Positions 35,532-43,800 of a stretch of 64,000 nucleotides of DNA are shown piece by piece (the stretch's first letter is position 1; every line of letters begins with the position of its first letter). The stretch comes from G963667675 sp963667675. Its GTDB lineage: Bacteria > Chloroflexota > Dehalococcoidia > Lucifugimonadales > UBA3495. The stretch covers positions 1,054,001-1,118,000 of the forward strand of contig OY763929.1 in NCBI GenBank assembly GCA_963667675.1. The letters are read 5' to 3'. The position numbers and the translations under genes were made by a program. The notes below the pieces were generated by a model. The model was not told where the DNA came from. It searched no databases and saw only the letters and a program-made list of their open reading frames with translations.

Positions 35532-38500
35532 TTAGGCGGGGGTGTTCTTGTCCGGGTGGCCGGAAGCTATGAGTCGGCCTTCTTCGTCACGCTGGGCCAT
35601 GGCGTCGATAATTTTCATGGTTTTGACGCTCACGGTGCAGACGCGGCGCAGGAGGTCGATGACCTTTTCCTTGTGGTCGGCGAAGCGGTAGGTGTTGAAG
35701 CGTTCGGCGATGGTGGGGTCGCGGGGCTTCTTTTCCTTGTACTGGTCGAGCACCCACTCCAAAGCCGAGCGGTTGCCCAACCTGTAGCGCCAGGCGTCGG
35801 CGGGTACGCCGGACAGCGTGGTTTTCTTGTCCAGGACGATGGCGCCAGCTGCCTTGTTGGCCCACAGCAGCGCCTTGTTTTTCCGGGCGGAGCGCTCCTC
35901 CTGCTTCAGCGGATACGGCTCGACTGTCTCGAACCCGACGTGCAACTCCAAAAGCTCCCGCCCCATCTTCACCCAGTCCTCGAAGTCCGGGTAGAAGGGC
36001 AGGCGGGGAAACTCCCGCAGCAAGTCAACGGCGTACTTCCCCCGGTAGGCCGGGTCATGGAGCACGGCGTAGGTGTAGTGGAAGATGTCCTCGGCGGTGA
36101 TGGCGTCGTCGCCGTAGTGTTCCCGGAACCGGCGCAGACCCCACTCAGTGATGTTGCTCACTCGCTCGCCGTCCTCATAGCGGTATAGGGGGAGGCATTG
36201 GGTTTTTTCTAGTGTGTCGTGCCCGAACACTTTATCGGTTGCTAAAACCGAAAAAGGCTTGTTCGATGCTAAACCAGAGAAGCAAATCGCTTTGTTTTTC
36301 TCCGGCGTCTCGTGCGGAAATACTTGAGGGATTTGGTATCTACGATGAGTGATGATCGGTGCATAATAGCAATGCTTACCAACGAACGGCCTGAATAGGG
36401 CCGGGATAATATTTGAAGACTCGAATGGTAGTCTGTCCCCTTTGATCAAATGGGATTCCAGTTCGCTCGTCCACTTAATCGACCTGTCAACCCAATCCGT
36501 TACCGACGCACCGTCGGGTTTTTCTGTGGAGTATCGGTGCATTTCACGTTTGTATACCTGGCAGAACCACTCGACCTTCGCTGGTAGAATTGTGGCGTCG
36601 AAGTCATATACCCATTCATCCCGGGCGGTCAGAATTCCCAACGAATAAAGACCAAACACCGCCCGTTCTTCGTCTGACGACTTGGCGAATTTAGTTTGCC
36701 GGTTAGCGAGGGGGATTAAAGTGGCAAAATCGCTGTCGGACTGATTGAGCCAGTTGCTTTTGGCGTCCGGCGTGATGTTCTCGAACGGAACGCTTTCTAG
36801 GTTGGCTACCCGCAGGTACGCCAGTTTGTCCCTCGCAACCTCGGCATCCTCACGACTGGCATAGTGGATGTTGCACTCTCCCAAACGAGCCTTGTCCCGC
36901 ACCAAGAAGGCGATAGCGACGCCCGTTTGTATCCCGAAGACATTGTGCATGGTGCCTGAAATCTTGGGGTTGCGCCTCACGTCCGAACCAAGGTCCATGA
37001 CATAGATGTCAGTGAACTCTTCGGCAGCCATTCGGCGGAACCCGTCATCTTGCCGCGCTTCAAGATATGCCCGGTTGGTGACGAAAGCTATGATCCCGTC
37101 GTCGGCAAGGCGGTCGGAGGCCCAGCGTATGAAGCGCTTGTACATATCGTACTGCTTGGTCTTCTGGGCAGTGCTTTCGGCGATGTAAGTATCGCTAATC
37201 CGCTCGTCTATATCAGGATATTCGCGGTTCTTGTTGTTGTCGTTTTCGTTCTGCTGGTTGGCGTTGTAGGGCGGGTTGCCGATGATGACGCTGATGGGCT
37301 TTTCGTTCTGCTCTTGGATGCGAATCCAGTTCTCTTCGGACAAAGCCCCCAGGGCGGGTTGACGTTCTACTGCCCCGGCGCTTGCGCCCTTCCAGTCCAT
37401 GTTGTCCAGGGTGTCCACGAAGCAGAGGTTGGGGAACTCCAGGTAGCGGCCCGTCTTCTCCCGGTAGCTGTACTCGATGTTGAGGTTGGCGATGTAGTAG
37501 GGCAGTATGGCGACTTCGTTGGCGTGAATCTCGTTCAGGTACTTGTGCTCCAGCCTGTCCTCCGGCAGATAGTCAATGAGGCTGGTGACGAAGGTGCCGG
37601 TGCCGGTGGCCGGGTCCAGAATCTGCACATTTTTGTCAGCCAAACTGCGGCCAAAGTGCTTTTGCAGCAGGTGGTCGGCGCCACGGATGATGAAGTCCAC
37701 CACCTCGTTGGGGGTGTAGACCACGCCCAAGCGGTCGGCGGCGGCGGGGTTGTAGGTCTGGTAGAAGTCCTCGTATATGGCTTTGAGGAAGCGCTGCTTC
37801 TCGCGGTAGTCGGCGATGTTGGCGGCGGCGCCGGTGATGGCCCCGTAATAGGGGAGCAGTTCGTCGGTGGTATCGCGGCGCAGGGTTCCGGTGAAAAAGG
37901 TTCGAGCCAAGGCGTCAAGCTGCCGGGCGACGTTGTTTTCCTGGTGGTACTGGTCCTCGGCGAAGACCCGCAGGAATATGTCCTTGGTCAGGATGTGCTG
38001 AATGAGCATCTCCTGGACGTCGTCTTCAGATACGTTGGGGCCGATGGTGCGGTGACAAAGCTCAAGGAAGGCGGCGGCAGCGGATTGGTAATCCCCTTGC
38101 TCGGCGGCTCTCCTTATGGCTTCGCGCAGGGCCGCCAGGATGTCGGGCAGGTCTTTCTTGAACTGTTGCCACGCCTTGCGGAAGTCTTCGACTTCCCGAG
38201 TTACGTAATCTAGGAAGGACTTAATGATGTGGTGCAGTTGGTGGGGCTTGTGCATGTCCGCCCGCATTGCCGTGGTGCCTCGCTGAATGAGGACGGCGGT
38301 GCGAGAGTTCTCGAAGAGGATGTTGTCGTTGGGGTATCCTTGGTTCAGCTTGTTCTGGATTTCAGCGTCCAGGTTGTCGTGGAGGTCTTTGGCCTCCCAA
38401 TAGCCGTGGGAAAGGCGCATCGAGTCCTTGACGGTGCCGTCGGGGGTGACGCCGCCGGAAGCGCGCAGTTCAGGCACGAGCTCGAGGTCTTCCCGGTGGG

Positions 38501-38627
38501 AGCGGCAGTAGGCGGCGAGGCAGTTCTGAAAGGCGGCGCGGATGCTCTGCTCGTTGTATGAGCCGCCGTAGTCAATGAGGCGCTGCTTGTGTTTGTAGTA
38601 TTCTTCTATGTGGGGGTAGGATGGCAT
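35532..38627 (-). CDS. Single-polypeptide restriction-modification enzyme (Type ISP-like/IIG-like N6-adenine methyltransferase with N-terminal nuclease)
   Basis: 1031 residues. The N-terminal part (about 1-120) has a PD-(D/E)xK-like pattern in GVTPDGTVKDSM and GYWEAKDL, related to Mrr nucleases. A helical region follows. The methyltransferase core has motif I DPATGTGTFV (about 336-345) and motif IV NPPY (about 450), which fit N6-adenine methylation. The large C-terminal half includes FRPFVGKHCYYAP and VLHDPAYRGKYAVDLLREFPRLP, both typical of the Type ISP target-recognition region. Unlike LlaGI-type ISP enzymes of about 1570 residues, there is no SF2 helicase between nuclease and methylase, so it may work as a Type IIG enzyme or an orphan methylase. 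No specificity or antirestriction partner lies nearby. A DUF3800 gene and relics follow upstream. Confidence 0.85.
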   Translation of the reverse strand: MPSYPHIEEYYKHKQRLIDYGGSYNEQSIRAAFQNCLAAYCRSHREDLELVPELRASGGVTPDGTVKDSMRLSHGYWEAKDLHDNLDAEIQNKLNQGYPNDNILFENSRTAVLIQRGTTAMRADMHKPHQLHHIIKSFLDYVTREVEDFRKAWQQFKKDLPDILAALREAIRRAAEQGDYQSAAAAFLELCHRTIGPNVSEDDVQEMLIQHILTKDIFLRVFAEDQYHQENNVARQLDALARTFFTGTLRRDTTDELLPYYGAITGAAANIADYREKQRFLKAIYEDFYQTYNPAAADRLGVVYTPNEVVDFIIRGADHLLQKHFGRSLADKNVQILDPATGTGTFVTSLIDYLPEDRLEHKYLNEIHANEVAILPYYIANLNIEYSYREKTGRYLEFPNLCFVDTLDNMDWKGASAGAVERQPALGALSEENWIRIQEQNEKPISVIIGNPPYNANQQNENDNNKNREYPDIDERISDTYIAESTAQKTKQYDMYKRFIRWASDRLADDGIIAFVTNRAYLEARQDDGFRRMAAEEFTDIYVMDLGSDVRRNPKISGTMHNVFGIQTGVAIAFLVRDKARLGECNIHYASREDAEVARDKLAYLRVANLESVPFENITPDAKSNWLNQSDSDFATLIPLANRQTKFAKSSDEERAVFGLYSLGILTARDEWVYDFDATILPAKVEWFCQVYKREMHRYSTEKPDGASVTDWVDRSIKWTSELESHLIKGDRLPFESSNIIPALFRPFVGKHCYYAPIITHRRYQIPQVFPHETPEKNKAICFSGLASNKPFSVLATDKVFGHDTLEKTQCLPLYRYEDGERVSNITEWGLRRFREHYGDDAITAEDIFHYTYAVLHDPAYRGKYAVDLLREFPRLPFYPDFEDWVKMGRELLELHVGFETVEPYPLKQEERSARKNKALLWANKAAGAIVLDKKTTLSGVPADAWRYRLGNRSALEWVLDQYKEKKPRDPTIAERFNTYRFADHKEKVIDLLRRVCTVSVKTMKIIDAMAQRDEEGRLIASGHPDKNTPA

Positions 38628-38753
38628 TTGGGTACGTCGCGGCGTCGGTTGGGGTGAGTCCTAGTTTACGATGGAAGCGTGTAGATTAGCCACAGTCTCT
38701 GAGGGGAATCACTGTTGTCAAACAATTCTATCTGCAAAGCTACGCAGTGACGC

Positions 38754-38782
38754 TTGACAGTTGGGATATATGCTTATACACT
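38754..38782 (+). promoter_or_regulatory. Sigma70-like promoter facing a short transcript
   Basis: Perfect -35 TTGACA (38754-38759), a 17-bp spacer, -10 TACACT (38777-38782). No coding gene starts downstream on this strand before the terminator at 38852-38884. Confidence 0.6.
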
Positions 38783-38788
38783 CTTGAT

Positions 38789-38884
38789 GGAGCCAATGGT
38801 AATTCCCGACGGGGGTTACGGGCGGTTCCAGGTTTAGTCCCCATCTATGGCAACGGACGGCGAAGAGTGCGCCGTCCGTTTTTT
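38789..38884 (+). ncRNA. Candidate small RNA of about 95 nt
   Basis: The segment runs from the predicted start of the promoter at 38754-38782 to a strong terminator: AACGGACGGCG (38852-38862), loop, CGCCGTCCGTT (38870-38880), then six T (38879-38884). The body could pair GGGGG (38811-38815) with CCCC (38840-38843). It lies antisense to the 3' end of the DUF3800 gene only at its last two bases. It does not resemble 4.5S, 6S or tmRNA. Function unknown. Confidence 0.5.
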
Positions 38885-39674
38885 ATTGCGACAGTGTCAA
38901 GCGTCCTTGCTCGGTGTCTCCTCGATAGTGGTCTCTCTCAGGCATGAAATAGATGCCGGGGCGCGGATATCCTTCCGATGAAGTCAAATCGACAGTCTTG
39001 GTTCTCAATATGCCGTAGTATCTATTAATGGCAGAAAGATACCTATCGCCTTGCGGCAATCCCTGATACAGCTTGTTTTCCTGATGTATTCTACAGACAT
39101 AAGCCGCCATGTCGGCAATTTGGATTCCTTGAGTCAAGCGAGAATCGACAAAATATGGAGCATCCGATATGTTGGTGAATGATCGCCCCTCCTGTGAACG
39201 ATACAGGAAGGACTCGAATTTCTTGGGCAATGTGCCGCCAATCATAGACGGTCCATCTCCGTCGAATAGAAGGGTAGCCATTTTCCCGGCTTCCTGTGCT
39301 ATTTGGTCGATTCTTTGAAGCAGGTATCGGTATTCATTCGGGAGGTACGTCTGGCTATCCGGTTCGTAACCGTAAGGCAATTGTCGGGGATGCTCCATAA
39401 CCACGGCGAAGAGAGTGAATGGAAGGGTTCTGCAAAGGTCAAAGAACGACTCGACGAGTTCCCATTCGTTCTGACGCCTTTCAAACACCCTTCGTGTTAC
39501 GAGATTCACCCCTTTGAGTTCGATATCCGGCGTACCTAATCGGCGTTTCAGAGCGAATAACTGACCGCCCACTGATCTAGTGACGGCTTGGTCAATACAC
39601 ACTGCTACCACAACTGGATTGGCAGTTGAGTCGTTGGGATGAGGTATCCCGCTTTCGTCCAGGAATACAAGCAC
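38883..39674 (-). CDS. DUF3800 family protein
   Basis: 263 residues from GTG 39674. MLVFLDESGIPH begins the protein and VDSRLTQGIQIADMAAYV lies near residue 200; together they mark DUF3800, a family with a predicted RNase H-like nuclease core. Conserved acids are Asp 6, Glu 7 and Asp in QIADM. The family is widespread and is often found among restriction systems and mobile elements. Its start lies one base after the stop of a 32-codon copy of the restriction gene's 5' end, so it is probably expressed from that copied leader. The last codons abut a hairpin. Confidence 0.85.
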   Translation of the reverse strand: MLVFLDESGIPHPNDSTANPVVVAVCIDQAVTRSVGGQLFALKRRLGTPDIELKGVNLVTRRVFERRQNEWELVESFFDLCRTLPFTLFAVVMEHPRQLPYGYEPDSQTYLPNEYRYLLQRIDQIAQEAGKMATLLFDGDGPSMIGGTLPKKFESFLYRSQEGRSFTNISDAPYFVDSRLTQGIQIADMAAYVCRIHQENKLYQGLPQGDRYLSAINRYYGILRTKTVDLTSSEGYPRPGIYFMPERDHYRGDTEQGRLTLSQ

Positions 39675-39675
39675 G

Positions 39676-39774
39676 CTACTCGAGTCTCTCTTTCTGCTCG
39701 TTGTGTGAGCCGCCGCACTCGATGAGTCCTTGTTTGTCCGCGTAGTAGGCTTCTATGTGGGGGAAGGATGGCAT
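39676..39774 (-). pseudogene. Truncated duplicate of the 5' end of the restriction-modification gene
   Basis: Thirty-two codons (MPSFPHIEAYYADKQGLI... to LE-stop) closely match the first 27 residues of the enzyme at 35532-38627 (MPSYPHIEEYYKHKQRLI...). The DNA upstream of the ATG is also similar (CATTTGGG and GGTTGGGGTG seen from the plus strand) at 38615-38655 and 39771-39803. The match ends at GGSHNEQ, after which the frame runs into a stop and the DUF3800 start. It is a relic of a second enzyme copy, possibly still translated as a leader peptide. Confidence 0.85.
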
Positions 39775-39860
39775 TTGGGCGTGGTTGTAGTTGGTTGGGG
39801 TGGGGCCAATCTACCAAACGGCGGGGATGGGGTCAAACGGGTATTGTCATGGTGGCAGGA

Positions 39861-39888
39861 GTAAGGGCGAAAGATTTTTCGCCCCTAC
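39861..39888. repeat. Short palindromic repeat, GGGCGAAA hairpin
   Basis: GGGCGAAA (39865-39872) and TTTCGCCC (39877-39884) form an 8-bp stem, flanked by GTAA and CTAC. It resembles a small intergenic repeat, and it overlaps the end of the neighbouring relic frame. Confidence 0.55.
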
Positions 39889-40061
39889 ATGGCGGCGCCT
39901 GCCCCTCTCACGTCCCCCCGTGGGTCTGGTCGACGGACTATGTCCGCCTGGACTACGGCGATGGCCTGGGTGTTCTCCGAGCGCACCTGGCTGCTGGACA
40001 GCATTCCCTGGAGCAGGACGCCCAGGGCGTTATTTACGTTGGGTTCGGTCTGGCGCGGCAT
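39885..40061 (-). pseudogene. 5' fragment of a defence-type gene, 58 codons
   Basis: The frame reads MPRQTEPNVNNALGVLLQGM, then SSQVRSENTQAIAVVQADIV, ending at TAG inside the hairpin repeat at 39861-39888. The pattern NxNNALGxLLQxM with VRSENTQ resembles the beginning of longer proteins found beside restriction-modification genes. The remainder is missing, so I treat it as a truncated gene. This resemblance is from memory and would need a search. Confidence 0.45.
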
Positions 40062-40191
40062 GGCTTCCTAACCTGTCAGGCTCGGCTATTACCGATAATA
40101 GCACACATCGTCCCTCGCCCCCGTCACACACGGGAATCTAATCACGGCCGCTACTGTCTGAGTTTATATCCGCCGCGCTGGAATCCGTTTA

Positions 40192-40219
40192 TTGCAAACC
40201 AATAGCCCTATGCTATAAT
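40192..40219 (+). promoter_or_regulatory. Promoter of the ferredoxin gene
   Basis: TTGCAA (40192-40197), a 16-bp spacer and a perfect TATAAT (40214-40219), about 65 nt upstream of the ATG. Confidence 0.7.
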
Positions 40220-40283
40220 TTCCCTATGCGGCCCAACCTCTCGCCGCATGGCATTCTGTAGACAAGCAAGGAGCCGAGAAACA

Positions 40284-40553
40284 ATGACCTATATTATTGC
40301 CGAGCCATGTGTAGGCGTGAAGGATGCGTCCTGCGTCGACGTATGTCCCGTGGACTGCATCTACACCAAGGACGACGACGACATGTACTACATCAGCCCC
40401 GACGAGTGCATCGACTGCGCCGCCTGCGAGCCGGTGTGCCCGGTAACGGCGATTTTCGCCGAGGACGCCACTCCGCCCCAGTTCGCCCCCTACATACCCA
40501 TGAACTACGAGTATTTCGAGAACAATGACCCGGCGGACCTGAAGCGCAAGTAG
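40284..40553 (+). CDS. Ferredoxin with 3Fe-4S and 4Fe-4S cluster sites (7Fe type)
   Basis: 89 residues from ATG 40284, preceded by AAGGAG. The first site is C-x7-CVDVCPVDC (Cys 9, 17, 21, 25) and the second CIDCAACEPVCPV (about 44-56). The order of cysteines fits the FdxA-type seven-iron ferredoxin, in which the first site holds the 3Fe-4S cluster. It carries electrons in the cytosol at low potential. The acidic loop TKDDDDMYYI separates the two halves. It sits upstream of the aconitase gene with a gap of about 120 nt, and likely has its own promoter. Confidence 0.94.
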   Translation: MTYIIAEPCVGVKDASCVDVCPVDCIYTKDDDDMYYISPDECIDCAACEPVCPVTAIFAEDATPPQFAPYIPMNYEYFENNDPADLKRK

Positions 40554-40674
40554 GTCCCGGCGACCTCTTCTATCCCGGCCCTGGGGCAGGGCCTCGAGAG
40601 ACCTTTAAAGGCCAGACCTTTAAGGGTCTTCTATTGAAACTTCCAGACGCGAAAATGCCAGAGGAGTCCGACCA

Positions 40675-42960
40675 ATGAACCTCATCGACTCGACGCCGGA
40701 GTTCGTTGCCGAGGCGTACCGGAAGATGGAGCAGCGGCTTGAAACGGTTCGCTCCCGCCTCAACCGCTCCCTGACCTTGGCCGAAAAAATCATGCTGGGC
40801 CATCTGGACGACCCCGCAGGCGCAGACCTGACCCCCGGCGAGAGCTACATCATGCTGCGACCCGACAGGGTGGCCCACCAGGACGTGACCGGGCAGATGG
40901 CCATCCTCCAGTTCATGCAGTCGGGCCGTCAGCGGACGGCCGTGCCCACCACCGTCCACTGCGACCACTTGATTCAGGCGAGGGTCGGCGCAACCCCCGA
41001 CCTACAGCAGGCCCTGAACGAGAACAACGAAGTGTACCGCTTCCTGGAATCCGCCTCCCGCAAGTACGGCATGGGCTTCTGGAAGCCTGGCAGCGGCATC
41101 ATCCACCAGGTGGTGTTGGAGAACTACGCATTTCCCGGCGGCCTCATCCTCGGCACCGACTCCCACACCCCCAACGCCGGGGGCCTGGGAATGCTGGCCA
41201 TCGGCGTAGGAGGAGCCGACGCGGCCGACGTAATGGCCGGCCTGCCCTGGGAGGTGCGGTATCCCACCCTGATTGGCGTGCACCTCACCGGCGAGCTCCA
41301 GGGCTGGACCGCACCCAAGGACGTGATTATCCGCCTGGCGGGAATCCTGACCGTCGCCGGCGGCACCAACGCCATCATCGAGTACTTTGGGCCAGGCACC
41401 AAGTCCATCAGCTGCACCGGCAAGGCTACGGCGTGCAACATGGGCGCCGAGTTGGGCGCCACCGGAGACGTGTTCCCTTACGACGAGCGTATGGCAACGT
41501 ACCTAAGGGCCACCGGCAGGGGAGAGTTGGCTGAACTGGCGGCTCGCCACACTCACCTGCTCACCGCCGACCCCGAGGTCGAGCAGGACCCGTCCCGCTT
41601 CTTCGACCGCGTGGTCGAGATCGATCTCTCCACCCTGGAACCCCATATAACCGGACCCCACTCTCCCGACCGGGCCCGGCCCATTTCCGCCCTGGCCCAG
41701 GAGGTCCGGGAGCACGGTTTTCCCGAGGAGATAACCGCGGCCCTGGTGGGCAGCTGCACCAACTCTTCCTACGAGGACATGAGCCGCTGCGCCGACGTGG
41801 CCGAGCAGGCGGCGGCCCGCGGGGTGCGGGTGGCCTCGTCCTTCATGGTGACCCCCGGCTCGGAACAGGTGCGGGCGACCATCTCCCGCGACGGCCAGCA
41901 GGAATCCCTGGAAAAGGTCGGGGCCACGGTGCTGGCCAACGCCTGCGGCCCGTGCATTGGCCAGTGGCGCCGCGCCGGGGCCGAACAGGCCCAGCCCAAC
42001 TCCATCGTATCCTCCTACAACCGCAACTTCCCTCGACGCAACGACGGCAATGCTGAGACCATGAATTTCATCGCCAGCCCCGAGCTGGCCCTGGCCCTGG
42101 GACTCAGCGGCAAGCTGACCTTCAACCCGCTGACCGACGCCCTGCAAGATGCAAACGGTCAAGCGTTCCAGTTGGAGCCACCCAAGCCCGCCCCCGAGGT
42201 CCCGCCCGGCGGCTTTGACTCCGGGGAATCCGGCTTCGTAGCCCCTCCGGACAACGGTGAAGGCGTCGAAGTATCGGTTGATCCCGCCAGCAATCGCTTG
42301 CAGTCCTTAGCCCCGTGGCCGGAGTGGGACGGCAACGACTTCGTTGACCTGCCGGTGTTGGTCAAGGCCCAGGGAAAATGCACCACCGACCACATCTCCC
42401 CGGCGGGGCCGTGGCTCCGGTTCCGCGGGCACCTGGACAACCTCAGCGACAACATGTTCCTGGGCGCCGACAACGCCTTCACCGAGGAACCCGGCACCGG
42501 CAAGAACCAGCTTTCGGGCCAGGAAGTTGCGCCCATACCGGCGGTCGCCCGGGCCTACAAGGCCCAAGGATTGCGCTGGGTCGCCGTCGGCGACCACAAC
42601 TATGGCGAAGGCAGCAGCCGTGAGCACGCGGCCATGTCGCCAAGATTGCTGGGCGCAGCGGCAGTCATCACCCGCAGCTTCGCCCGCATCCACGAGTCAA
42701 ACCTCAAGAAGCAGGGGTTGCTGCCCTTTACCTTCGCCGATCCCGCCGATTACGACAAGGTCCTGGCCGACGACCGCGTCACCTTGCTGGGGCTGGCCGA
42801 CCTCGCGCCCGGCAAGCCTGTACGGTGCGTACTCAACCACGCCGACGGCAGCCAGGACAGCTTCGACCTGCAGCACACGTTCAACGAAACGCAGGTGCAA
42901 TGGTTCAAGGCGGGCTCCGCCATGAATCACATGAGGAACCTGGAACAAAACGGCGGGTAA
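40675..42960 (+). CDS. Aconitate hydratase, mitochondrial-type
   Basis: 761 residues, the length of the mitochondrial-type aconitase rather than AcnA (about 890) or AcnB (about 860). LRPDRVAHQDVTGQMAILQF replaces the family's RVAMQDATAQMA; LGTDSHTPNAGGLGMLAIGVGG and SCTGKATACNMGAE follow. The 4Fe-4S ligands are Cys in VGSCTNSSYEDM (about 362) and NACGPCIGQW (about 425 and 428). The swivel domain carries GDHNYGEGSSREHAA with the catalytic Ser region. It interconverts citrate and isocitrate in the TCA cycle. AGGAG is not close to the start, but GAGGAGTCC lies about 11-19 nt upstream. Confidence 0.95.
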   Translation: MNLIDSTPEFVAEAYRKMEQRLETVRSRLNRSLTLAEKIMLGHLDDPAGADLTPGESYIMLRPDRVAHQDVTGQMAILQFMQSGRQRTAVPTTVHCDHLIQARVGATPDLQQALNENNEVYRFLESASRKYGMGFWKPGSGIIHQVVLENYAFPGGLILGTDSHTPNAGGLGMLAIGVGGADAADVMAGLPWEVRYPTLIGVHLTGELQGWTAPKDVIIRLAGILTVAGGTNAIIEYFGPGTKSISCTGKATACNMGAELGATGDVFPYDERMATYLRATGRGELAELAARHTHLLTADPEVEQDPSRFFDRVVEIDLSTLEPHITGPHSPDRARPISALAQEVREHGFPEEITAALVGSCTNSSYEDMSRCADVAEQAAARGVRVASSFMVTPGSEQVRATISRDGQQESLEKVGATVLANACGPCIGQWRRAGAEQAQPNSIVSSYNRNFPRRNDGNAETMNFIASPELALALGLSGKLTFNPLTDALQDANGQAFQLEPPKPAPEVPPGGFDSGESGFVAPPDNGEGVEVSVDPASNRLQSLAPWPEWDGNDFVDLPVLVKAQGKCTTDHISPAGPWLRFRGHLDNLSDNMFLGADNAFTEEPGTGKNQLSGQEVAPIPAVARAYKAQGLRWVAVGDHNYGEGSSREHAAMSPRLLGAAAVITRSFARIHESNLKKQGLLPFTFADPADYDKVLADDRVTLLGLADLAPGKPVRCVLNHADGSQDSFDLQHTFNETQVQWFKAGSAMNHMRNLEQNGG

Positions 42961-42976
42961 AGGCCCCGGCGCTCCG

Positions 42977-43675
42977 TCAGCCCAGGTCGTCCAGGCAGTC
43001 CCTCACGGGCTTGTTGACGCAGGTAAAGATGGGCGTGTCCCGCAACGTGTAGGGCCGCGCCTCCGAGCTTCGCAGGTCTTCCACCAGTTCCAGGAACGTG
43101 GACGCGTCGTCGCTCTCGAACCCCAGCACGAACTCCTGGTCGTCCAGGCCGAACGAGTATGCGGTGCTGATTTTCACGTCCGGGTACCTGTGCCCAATCA
43201 CGAAGTGCTCGCCCATTATCCGCCGCCGTTCCTCCATCGGCAGTTGGTACCAGTCATGGGTCTTGACGAACGGGTAGATGAACAAATACTTGCGCCCCAG
43301 AATCCGCATAGTGCTGCCCGCGCCCTCCTGGCCCTGGTGCTCGTGCCCATCCACGTAGGGTGACTTCCTGGTCATCGACAGGTAGGAGTGAGGCATGGTC
43401 AGGAACTGCCCCAGCCGGGTGCGGTTGATCTGGGCCAGCAGTTCGTTTATCGGCTCCAGCGTTTGGCAGATTTTCCACAGTAGAAAGTCCACGTCGCCGC
43501 GCGTGGCCGCCAGGCTGTAGGAACCGACCGTTATCCGTTCAGAAAACTCGGCAACCACTTCGGCAAACTGGTCCTTGCTGTTCTCCCTCTCGGCCTCCGG
43601 CAGCCGCCGCCACTCGGGAGCCACCTTGAAGAACGAGTGTTTGACGAAGTCCCGTCTTTCCTGCTGAGCCGCCAT
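42977..43675 (-). CDS. hemQ: Chlorite-dismutase-family heme protein, HemQ-like (coproheme decarboxylase)
   Basis: 232 residues. It has the chlorite dismutase fold without the chlorite-specific Arg signature. YPFVKTHDWYQLP (about 134-146) supplies the conserved Tyr and Lys of HemQ, and RRIMGEHFVIGHRYPDVK holds the candidate proximal His (157). FGLDDQEFVLGFESDD is the conserved C-terminal strand. HemQ makes heme b from coproheme III using peroxide in the coproporphyrin-dependent pathway. No other heme gene is adjacent. It converges with aconitase (17-nt gap). HemQ is favoured over a true chlorite dismutase because of length and motifs. Confidence 0.88.
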   Translation of the reverse strand: MAAQQERRDFVKHSFFKVAPEWRRLPEAERENSKDQFAEVVAEFSERITVGSYSLAATRGDVDFLLWKICQTLEPINELLAQINRTRLGQFLTMPHSYLSMTRKSPYVDGHEHQGQEGAGSTMRILGRKYLFIYPFVKTHDWYQLPMEERRRIMGEHFVIGHRYPDVKISTAYSFGLDDQEFVLGFESDDASTFLELVEDLRSSEARPYTLRDTPIFTCVNKPVRDCLDDLG

Positions 43676-43735
43676 TGTTCAACATCCCGCCGGCTTCCGC
43701 CGGGCTAAACGATATCCCCTGGTAGGGTCAGAATA

Positions 43736-43741
43736 TATAAT
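43736..43741 (+). promoter_or_regulatory. -10 box of the comB-like gene promoter
   Basis: A perfect TATAAT 60 nt upstream of the ATG. No convincing -35 is present at the right distance; a small GC hairpin (about 43687-43702) precedes it. Confidence 0.45.
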
Positions 43742-43800
43742 AGCAACTTCCCGCCTGTTGTCCACGATTGGGCGACGGCAACGGTAGGTCAGGAATAGCT

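Noticed and set aside
39865..39884. GGGCGAAA hairpin as an intrinsic terminator
   Set aside because: No gene ends at a fitting distance in the needed direction, and its form matches a small dispersed repeat better.
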